This document shows, piece after piece, positions 1-5,712 of a stretch of 6,366 nt of DNA. The translations under genes were made by a program, and so were the position numbers. This DNA is from an uncultured Rhodocyclaceae bacterium (GTDB taxonomy: Bacteria > Pseudomonadota > Gammaproteobacteria > Burkholderiales > Rhodocyclaceae), in the NCBI GenBank assembly GCA_903950295.1, contig CAJBAP010000115.1, positions 1 to 6,366 of the forward strand. The letters are read 5' to 3'. Within the stretch, counting starts at the first letter, position 1, and the number at the start of each line of letters is the position of its first letter. The notes beneath the pieces were generated by a model. The model had not been told where the DNA came from. It searched no databases and worked only from the letters and a program-made list of their open reading frames with translations.

Positions 1-365
1 ACACCGGTAGCTCTGATGCAGGGCATCCTGGCAGCGGTTAGTCGCCGCTGATGCCGTCCCGCTAGCACCGACTTTTTGATACGGCAACAATCTGCATCAA
101 CGGCCGGCGATCATTGAATTTGGAATGAGTACTAAAGACTGGGAGCGGTAGTTGGAGTACGTGCAGATGTCGATCAGGTCTATGCTAAATGCAAGCTATG
201 GCCACCTTGATGCGAAAGGCAGCTTACGAATGTAGACCGCCCCATTGGCCAGATGACCTCCACGAACGGCAACACTTTCGATACTTGGCTGGCCATTGGC
301 GACCCACTGCGGCCGGTCGAGCCGACAGGTGTTCGACGGGCAGGCATCCGAGGTCAAGCCGTCAA
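1..365. other. Unassigned intergenic sequence downstream of the kinase gene
   Basis: I see no convincing gene here on either strand. The plus-strand frames that begin in this stretch run on as antisense shadows of the kinase gene. A minus-strand frame just below the kinase stop stays open for only about 55 codons, has no start codon and ends in a stop near base 197. The part from about 210 to 300 is rich in short CGAA/TTCG-type palindromic words and contains an imperfect inverted repeat, listed separately. No GC-rich stem followed by a T-tract typical of an intrinsic terminator was found for the leftward operon. The left edge may hold the end of another transcription unit, but nothing identifies it. 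Confidence 0.5.
242..299. repeat. Imperfect inverted repeat, 11-base arms
   Basis: The arm CCATTGGCCAG at 242-252 and the arm CTGGCCATTGG at 289-299 are reverse complements at 10 of 11 positions and are separated by 36 bases. It lies 67 to 124 bases beyond the stop codon of the hybrid kinase gene. It could fold in the 3' end of the operon transcript, but both arms contain the self-palindrome TGGCCA and there is no T-tract. A role as terminator or mRNA-stabilising structure is therefore only a possibility. Confidence 0.3.
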
Positions 366-2567
366 TCAGTTACCGCGCTTTTCCAACCACGCCAGCAAGG
401 ATTCATACAGAACATCCGGATCGACTGGCTTGGCGATATGGTCGTTCATTCCTGCATCAATGCAGACCTGGCGATCCTCGTCGAAGGCATTGGCCGTCAT
501 CGCCAGAATCGGTGTGTGCGCGTAATTGGGAAGTGCCCGGATCGCCATGGTGGCTTCAACTCCGTTCATGTGGGGCATCTGCATGTCCATCAGGATCAGG
601 GCGTAGGTATTTTGTTTGGCGAGTTCGAGCGCCTGCAGGCCATCCTCGGCCAGGTCAACGACGAGGCCGGCATCCTCCAGCAAGCCGCGCGAGACTTCCT
701 GATTGATCGGCTCGTCTTCGGCCAGCAGGATGCGCGTACCGGCATATTCGTCAAGCAGGCGCTCATCGGCAGTCTTGCCGGTAAAAGTCGGCGCTGGCAG
801 GACGGCATCGGTGGATTTACCCAGCCGCACGGTGAACCAGAAGGTGCTGCCCTGCCCCGGCGTACTCTCCACGCCGATCTCGCCCCCCATCAGTTGCATC
901 AGACGCTTGCTGATGGCGAGGCCCAGGCCGGTGCCACCGTACTTGCGGGTCATTGACCCGTCGGCTTGTTCAAAGGCAGAGAACAGGCGTTGTTTTTGTT
1001 CGAGGGTGATGCCGATACCGGTGTCGGACACTTCGATACGTAGCAGAACGCCCTCCGGGTTATCTTCCAGCAACCGGGCGCGCACCGTGATCGAGCCGTG
1101 TTCGGTGAATTTGAGGGCGTTGCCGGTGAGATTGAGCAGGATCTGGCCGAGGCGTAGCGGGTCACCCAGGAAAGCCATGCGCGGCACTTCGGGATCCAGA
1201 TCGACCAACAGCTTGAGCTGCTTTTCCTGGGCCTTGTGGCCGAGCAGGCTGATGAGGTTTTCCAGTACTTCGCCGAACCGGAAGTGGATGGTTTCGAGGG
1301 TCAGGCGATCGGCTTCGATTTTGGAGATGTCGAGGATGTCGTTGATGACGGCGAGCAGGTGGTGGGCGGAGCTCTTGCTCTTGTTCAGCCAGTCGATCTG
1401 TTGCGGGTCTGTGGCGCGGCGCAGCGCCATGTCGGTCATGCCCATGACGCCGTTCATTGGTGTGCGGAGCTCGTGGCTCATGTTGGCGAGGAAGGTGCTC
1501 TTGGCGCGGCTGGCGGCTTCGGCAGCCTCCTTGGCAACTTCCAGTTCGCGCGTGCGTTGCGCGACGAGTTCTTCAAGGTTCATCTGGATGTTGCGCAATT
1601 CGCGGGTTTTCAGATCAAAGTTGAGCGCCAGGTCTTCCAGTTCGTCGTGGGTACCCAGTGGGGCGCATTGATTGGCCTCGCTGCCGTCGGCGGCGGCAAC
1701 GCGCTGCCGCAACAGGACGATGGGGCGTGAAACCGTGTAGCCGATCCAGTAAGCAATCGCAATGGCGACCAGCGTCAGGAACAGGCCGAGCAGGGCGACA
1801 TCGCGTACTGCGGTGGTTGCCGGCTGCAGGTAATGCTGCCGTGGCGCGGTGATTTCCACGTCAAGTTTTAGACCGCCAAGAAAGCCCTGGACGCTGTCGG
1901 CGACCGGGCGCCGGACAACGATAAGATCGCGATCCTCCGTCGGCACGTGCTGGTAAATCATCTGCTCGCCACTCCACAGCCGATGTCCAATCAGAGCGTC
2001 AGAGAGAAGCACGCGCTGGGCAATCGCCTTCAGGTCGAAGACCACGACCAGCACCCCCTGCGTGGTCTGGTAATAGCTCACGGGGACAAATACGACCCAA
2101 TGGCCGCGCTTGGCGTCGATCAGGTAACTGACAACCGCATTGGCGAGGGAACTGCGCAATTCCGGTGAATCGTCGTAGGTCGGCAGGTTTTCCAGGCTCG
2201 AATAGACCGGCTTGCCATCGAAACCCAGCAGGGCGACCGCCTGAACGTCACGACCGTCGCGAAAGTTCTTGACCAGTTCCGGCAGGTAAGTCTTACGCCC
2301 CTGAGCATCGTTCAGGCCATTGATGACCAGCGGATTCTTGACGAGTACCGTGGCACTTTCGAGCAGATACTCGATGCGCTGCATGAACAGCCGGGTTTCC
2401 TGGCGGCCGCGCTCGTCCAGTTCGTGGTTCAGGTTTTCGGTGACCGTGGAGAACAGACGGAAAGCTACCGTAGCCACCACCGTGGCCATCGCCAGCGCGA
2501 CGAACACGCCAAAGACCAGCGTGATTCGGCGCCGTACGTTGTGCTGGAAAAAATTGAGTTTCAGCAT
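366..2567 (-). CDS. Hybrid sensor histidine kinase (periplasmic sensor, HAMP, HisKA, HATPase, receiver)
   Basis: This is a 733-residue inner-membrane kinase expected to autophosphorylate on histidine and pass the phosphate to its own receiver. Visible in order: a first membrane segment at about 15-38; a periplasmic region of about 215 residues (39-254) that looks Cache-like, though I assign that weakly; a second membrane segment at about 255-277; a HAMP-like stretch to about 325; a coiled coil at about 325-355 with the AKEAAEAASRAKS run usual before HisKA; the H-box SHELRTP with His365; the N-box around Asn483; the G1 box DTGIGI at 515-520; the G2 box GGTGLGL at 544-550; and a receiver at about 612-730 with acidic Glu617/Asp618, phosphoacceptor Asp661 in MDMQMP, Thr691 and Lys713. 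All catalytic residues are intact. No HPt domain follows and no regulator gene lies within 365 bases downstream, so the output partner must be encoded elsewhere. The ATG start lies 3 bases after the stop of the binding-protein gene, which points to one operon and a shared signal. Confidence 0.95.
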   Translation of the reverse strand: MLKLNFFQHNVRRRITLVFGVFVALAMATVVATVAFRLFSTVTENLNHELDERGRQETRLFMQRIEYLLESATVLVKNPLVINGLNDAQGRKTYLPELVKNFRDGRDVQAVALLGFDGKPVYSSLENLPTYDDSPELRSSLANAVVSYLIDAKRGHWVVFVPVSYYQTTQGVLVVVFDLKAIAQRVLLSDALIGHRLWSGEQMIYQHVPTEDRDLIVVRRPVADSVQGFLGGLKLDVEITAPRQHYLQPATTAVRDVALLGLFLTLVAIAIAYWIGYTVSRPIVLLRQRVAAADGSEANQCAPLGTHDELEDLALNFDLKTRELRNIQMNLEELVAQRTRELEVAKEAAEAASRAKSTFLANMSHELRTPMNGVMGMTDMALRRATDPQQIDWLNKSKSSAHHLLAVINDILDISKIEADRLTLETIHFRFGEVLENLISLLGHKAQEKQLKLLVDLDPEVPRMAFLGDPLRLGQILLNLTGNALKFTEHGSITVRARLLEDNPEGVLLRIEVSDTGIGITLEQKQRLFSAFEQADGSMTRKYGGTGLGLAISKRLMQLMGGEIGVESTPGQGSTFWFTVRLGKSTDAVLPAPTFTGKTADERLLDEYAGTRILLAEDEPINQEVSRGLLEDAGLVVDLAEDGLQALELAKQNTYALILMDMQMPHMNGVEATMAIRALPNYAHTPILAMTANAFDEDRQVCIDAGMNDHIAKPVDPDVLYESLLAWLEKRGN

Positions 2568-2570
2568 TGA

Positions 2571-4745
2571 TCAATGGGCAAGAACAATACGCCCGGAGGG
2601 ATCGAAGCGCCCCAGATGCAACAGGCTGCTATCAAGGGCATCGTGCCGGTCTTTGGTGAATGCCGGGGTGTAGTTGCGCAGTATCCCGGAATGTTGGCCG
2701 AGCGATTCCAAGGCATTGCGGATGGCGGTCCGGTCGCTGGTTTTGGCCTGTGTCACCGCCTTTGCGAACAGATGGACAAAGTCATAGGCATGAACGGTAC
2801 CGATCAGCGAAGGAATCGGGTCCTCGGGTCCCAAACCATAGCGTTTGCGATAGCGCTGAAGGAATTGGGCCAGCTGCGGATGCTGTCCCGGATCCTCCAT
2901 CAGGATCGTCTGGACGAAGCGCAGATCCACCTTTTGCAGGGCCGCCTTGTTCTCGGCCCAGAAATCGCCCCCGGTCAATGCCCAGTGGGCATAGATGGGA
3001 ATCGGCTTTTCCTGCCCGGCCATTGCCTTGACAATGACACTGCCCTCGATTCCGTTGGCGACCATGACCACGGCACGTTTGCCCGATTTGATGAGTTGAT
3101 CGGCAATGCCTTCGATGGCCATATCCCCCGAATTGATCCACTGAATTTCAGCCCTGCCGGACGGCAGCTTGTCCAGCATCGGTTTCAGGGCGGCTTCGTT
3201 GCTTCGCCCCCAGGCGGAACGTTCCAGAATGATGGCCAGCGGTCCATTGTGCTTGAGCGCATGTTCCAGCAGGAAGGGGGCGACATGGCTGTCATTGATC
3301 GAAACGCGGAAGGTGTAGTTGGGACGATAGTCGTGCTGAGTCAATCCCTGTGCTGCGGCCCACGGAATCAGATACGGAATTTTGAGCCGGTGAATATCTT
3401 CGAGTTCGTCGGTGATCACGGCACTGTGCATGCCGCCCATAACGGCTAGGACCGATGGCATGGCGGAGAAATACTCGAGATTTTGGCGTCCCGTAGCCGA
3501 ATTGGCACCATGGTCGCGCGCGATCATCCGTAACGGCGCGCCCAGCACTCCGCCTTTCTGGTTGATTTCGTCGAGCGCCATTTGCACCCCGCGAACTATG
3601 GCGCCGCCTGCCTGGGAGCCGCGTGCCGAAAGATCGACATCCAGGCCGATCAGATAGGACGTGGCGCTGTTTGCAGCGGTTTGGCCCATCTTCTTGAAGC
3701 GCAGTTCTTCGGTTTTTGCCAGCAAGTCGTAACCGACGGTAAAGCCGAACTTGTCGGCAATCGGGGACATGGCCGTGGCGAATCGCTGCCGTTCCTCCGG
3801 CGTCAGGGTGTACACCTCGACGCCGGCTGCCTTGATCTTCTGGATGAAATCAGTCTCACGCCGAGCAGTCTCTTCACGCTCCCAAACGGTCAATTCCCGT
3901 GCCGTGCTCTGAATCATCTCTCGCTGTTCGGGCGACAGAGTTTCAAAGGTGGGCTTGCTGGCGGAAAAAACATAGCCGAGATAGGCATGGTTGGACAGGG
4001 TCAGGTGTTTTTGCACTTCATGAAAGCGCATGCCGACGATGGCCACGAGAGGATTTTCCTGGCCATCCACGGCACCGTCGGCCAGTGCCTGATAGGTGGC
4101 ATGAAAATCGATCGGGATCGGCTGCGCCCCCATCGAGGCAAACTGGTCTGCGATCAAGGGGCTCTTCATGGTCCGGATGCGGAGCTTGGCAAAGTCCTGC
4201 GGACTGCGAATCGGCGTGTTGGCGGTAAATTGCTTGAAACCGTTTTCCCAGAAAGTTAGCCCCACCAGGTTGATCCGTGAAAGTTTGGAGAGCAGCATCC
4301 GGCCCGGCTCGCCGTCGAGCATGGCGTAGAGTTCCGTACGATCGGCAAAGTAGAAGGGCAGGTCGGCATATTGCATGGCCGGAATGGCCGAACTCAATTT
4401 GGCGGTCGGGGTCAGCAGCAGATCAAGTTTGCCGGCGCGGGCCATCTCCAGCATCTGATCGTCGCTGCCGAGTTGCTGGTCGGGAAATACGGTGACCTTG
4501 AGTTTGCCTTTGCTGCGTTCGCCGATCTGGTCGGCAAACTTGATGGCGGCGGCATGCAGGGCACTCCCAGCGGCAATATTGAGGCCAAGGCGCATCTCGC
4601 GGACATCCGATGTTTTTGCTGCGTTGGCGGCCGCAGGCTTGTCCTGGGCAGGCTCCGTCGCAGAGCGGTTGAACAAAAAGAAGGCGAGCAGAGCCACCAC
4701 AATGGCAACGATACCTCCTGCAACCCGCGTCACGTTTCCGGACAT
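2571..4745 (-). CDS. Fused TRAP-type (DctP) and ABC-type (Leu/Ile/Val-like) periplasmic binding protein, membrane-anchored
   Basis: This 724-residue protein combines two solute-binding domains. Residues 8-25 form a hydrophobic segment after a short basic N-terminus; no clear Ala-X-Ala cleavage site or lipobox cysteine follows, so it probably stays as a membrane anchor. An Ala-rich linker (about 28-48) leads into a full DctP domain (about 50-350). That domain shows the family's WENGF..FT block (166-173), LRIR with Arg189 at the position of the carboxylate-binding arginine, and DGQENP at 227-232. After a short joint (about 350-362) comes a complete Peripla_BP_6 domain (about 363-724) with the typical GVQMALDEINQKGGVLG stretch and a late SLIGTVHAYDFVHLF helix. 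The ATG at 4743-4745 is preferred over a TTG two codons upstream because AGGAG at 4755-4759 sits 9 bases before it but only 3 before the TTG. No DctQ/DctM or ABC permease genes are nearby, and a hybrid kinase follows after 3 bases, so a sensory role is inferred over transport. Ligands are unknown; an organic acid or amino acid is the family expectation. Confidence 0.92.
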   Translation of the reverse strand: MSGNVTRVAGGIVAIVVALLAFFLFNRSATEPAQDKPAAANAAKTSDVREMRLGLNIAAGSALHAAAIKFADQIGERSKGKLKVTVFPDQQLGSDDQMLEMARAGKLDLLLTPTAKLSSAIPAMQYADLPFYFADRTELYAMLDGEPGRMLLSKLSRINLVGLTFWENGFKQFTANTPIRSPQDFAKLRIRTMKSPLIADQFASMGAQPIPIDFHATYQALADGAVDGQENPLVAIVGMRFHEVQKHLTLSNHAYLGYVFSASKPTFETLSPEQREMIQSTARELTVWEREETARRETDFIQKIKAAGVEVYTLTPEERQRFATAMSPIADKFGFTVGYDLLAKTEELRFKKMGQTAANSATSYLIGLDVDLSARGSQAGGAIVRGVQMALDEINQKGGVLGAPLRMIARDHGANSATGRQNLEYFSAMPSVLAVMGGMHSAVITDELEDIHRLKIPYLIPWAAAQGLTQHDYRPNYTFRVSINDSHVAPFLLEHALKHNGPLAIILERSAWGRSNEAALKPMLDKLPSGRAEIQWINSGDMAIEGIADQLIKSGKRAVVMVANGIEGSVIVKAMAGQEKPIPIYAHWALTGGDFWAENKAALQKVDLRFVQTILMEDPGQHPQLAQFLQRYRKRYGLGPEDPIPSLIGTVHAYDFVHLFAKAVTQAKTSDRTAIRNALESLGQHSGILRNYTPAFTKDRHDALDSSLLHLGRFDPSGRIVLAH

Positions 4746-4754
4746 AATCAAGAT

Positions 4755-4759
4755 CTCCT
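4755..4759 (-). promoter_or_regulatory. Ribosome binding site of the fused binding-protein gene
   Basis: The minus strand reads AGGAG here, 9 bases before the ATG at 4745. It decides the start: the alternative in-frame TTG at 4751-4749 would be only 3 bases away, too close for normal initiation. Confidence 0.75.
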
Positions 4760-4939
4760 ACGAGGCTTCAAGCGTTGCCCAAGTAATCATTATGGATCAG
4801 ACGAAGCTCAATGCTACCTGAGCAACTGGCACAACATAAACATTGAAAGCAGTGTTTGCGCTCCCCAAGGCCCATCGTACTCCGGTATGGAATACGCAAT
4901 GAAAACTCCATTACAGTTTTTCTTGTCCATCCTGCTGGG

Positions 4940-5007
4940 AAAATGGCGGCTACAATTTTGTCGACCGGTGGGTGATGGTCGAAAGGGTGAGTAGCCATTT
5001 TCGACAA
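4940..5007. repeat. Cluster of overlapping inverted repeats
   Basis: AAAATGG plus CTAC (4940-4953, with a 3-base interruption) is the reverse complement of GTAGCCATTTT at 4991-5001. TTGTCGA at 4958-4964 is the reverse complement of TCGACAA at 5001-5007. CGACC at 4962-4966 pairs with GGTCG at 4977-4981 around a 10-base loop. The pairings overlap and cannot all form at once. This resembles the multiple short terminal repeats at some insertion-sequence ends, or a regulatory operator cluster. Neither is proven. Confidence 0.35.
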
Positions 5008-5213
5008 GCAGTCACACCAGTTCAAGGGCGGCAATCCGAAGTGGACCGGCCCTACAAAACGGCTTGGGTTGATGAGGTTATCGTCGAAACGCCATCCTCA
5101 CATCATGAAATCCGAATGGACGCTATCGCTGCTTTGCTGGCATTGGGCTTGAAAACCTGACTTACGGTTCAGGGGCGGTGGAGCGCATTCTGGCGGAGTT
5201 AGCTCATCCTTGA
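4972..5213 (+). pseudogene. Possible frameshifted remnant of a short coding sequence
   Basis: A plus-strand frame starting at a GTG/ATG pair (4972/4975) runs for 62 codons to a stop at 5158-5160 and ends in an alanine/leucine-rich helix-like stretch (DAIAALLALGL). In a shifted frame just before that stop, the sequence continues as ENLTYGSGAVERILAELAHP and stops at 5211-5213. The joined product would read as one plausible protein tail, so a single-base indel near 5145-5155 may have broken it. I do not recognise the family with confidence; the tail is loosely reminiscent of transposase C-termini. There is no clear ribosome binding site. It could also be chance open sequence. Confidence 0.25.
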
Positions 5214-5236
5214 AAAGTCGGCTCTGGCAATACGGC
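5206..5236 (-). repeat. 31-base similarity to the 3' part of the adjacent alcohol dehydrogenase gene
   Basis: These 31 bases match 5804-5834, inside the alcohol dehydrogenase gene, at 24 positions. The match includes an 11-base and a 7-base exact block in the same orientation. On the minus strand the segment reads GRIARADFSRMS followed by a stop, against CRIATADFSRIVA in the enzyme. It begins 2 bases after the MaoC stop codon. It may be a small remnant of a second alcohol dehydrogenase copy, or chance. Confidence 0.35.
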
Positions 5237-5238
5237 CT

Positions 5239-5676
5239 TTACTCAGCTTTGATGTAGCGGGCCGGAACCAGCAGGGTGGCTTCGCCGTCGATCACCAGGG
5301 TATCACCGACGTAGCAGGCGGTCTGGCAAATGACGCGACGCTTTTCGGCGTGGATCTCTTTCACCGTGATGACGGTGCGCACGGTGTCGCCGGGTCGCAC
5401 CGGGGCGAGAAATTTGAGGTTCTGGCCCATGTAGATGGTGCCCTCTCCCGGCAGGGTGGTGCCGAGGATCGCGGAAATGAACGAGGCCGAAAGCATGCCG
5501 TGCGCGATGATGCCCTTGAAAGGGGTGGCGGCGGCGAAGGCGGCATCCAGATGCACGGGATTGTGGTCGCCGGAAACCTCAGCGAACATCTCGATATCTT
5601 TCTGCGTGATGGTCTTGTTGCTTGCGGCGGTTTGGCCGACGGCCAGGGGTTCAACAGGCAGAGGTTCGGCGGACAT
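5239..5676 (-). CDS. MaoC-like (R)-specific enoyl-CoA hydratase, PhaJ type
   Basis: This 145-residue single hot-dog domain protein is of the size usual for PhaJ-type hydratases, which add water to trans-2-enoyl-CoA to give (R)-3-hydroxyacyl-CoA in the cytoplasm. The hydratase-2 signature is complete: FAEVSGDHNPVHLD at residues 31-44 carries the catalytic pair Asp37 and His42, followed by the IAHGML block at 57-62 and the RPGDTV turn at 94-99. The ATG start is supported by AAGGA 6 bases upstream. It begins 36 bases after the alcohol dehydrogenase stop, so the two are probably co-transcribed. In this family the product can feed polyhydroxyalkanoate synthesis or acyl-CoA degradation; nothing in the window tells which. 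Similar domains occur fused to phosphate acetyltransferases, but this protein is stand-alone. The family is secure; the exact acyl-chain preference is not known. Confidence 0.9.
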   Translation of the reverse strand: MSAEPLPVEPLAVGQTAASNKTITQKDIEMFAEVSGDHNPVHLDAAFAAATPFKGIIAHGMLSASFISAILGTTLPGEGTIYMGQNLKFLAPVRPGDTVRTVITVKEIHAEKRRVICQTACYVGDTLVIDGEATLLVPARYIKAE

Positions 5677-5682
5677 TGGGTT

Positions 5683-5687
5683 TCCTT
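5683..5687 (-). promoter_or_regulatory. Ribosome binding site of the MaoC-like hydratase gene
   Basis: The minus strand reads AAGGA, 6 bases before the ATG at 5676, in the 36-base gap after the alcohol dehydrogenase gene. It supports this start and independent initiation within a shared transcript. Confidence 0.7.
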
Positions 5688-5712
5688 GGGGTCGGTTGGT
5701 GGTGGGACAGGT

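Larger units (their letters stand above)
4746..5238. other. 493-base gene-poor junction between the two minus-strand operons
   Basis: No convincing intact gene lies here. It must hold the leftward promoter of the binding-protein/kinase operon, but I could not find a well-spaced sigma-70 or sigma-54 pair. A CATAAT-like -10 word occurs on the minus strand near 4790, without a matching -35. Inside are a plus-strand reading frame that looks frameshifted (4972-5213), clustered inverted repeats (4940-5007) and a 31-base similarity to the alcohol dehydrogenase gene (5206-5236). Together these suggest a decayed inserted or rearranged segment. A minus-strand frame at 4768-5034 is also open, but it overlaps these repeats and shows no recognisable domain. 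Confidence 0.5.

Noticed and set aside
189..956. Long plus-strand open frame of 255 codons
   Set aside because: Most of it is antisense to the receiver and ATPase end of the kinase gene, and its protein shows no domain. Long antisense frames are common in GC-rich DNA.
2574..3449. Plus-strand open frame of 291 codons
   Set aside because: Entirely antisense to the Peripla_BP_6 half of the binding protein, with low-complexity non-family protein sequence.
3582..4259. Plus-strand open frame of 225 codons
   Set aside because: Antisense to the DctP domain; no recognisable motifs and no ribosome binding site of note.
4746..4751. TTG start two codons upstream for the binding protein
   Set aside because: The Shine-Dalgarno sequence AGGAG would be only 3 bases away; the ATG at 4745 has normal spacing.
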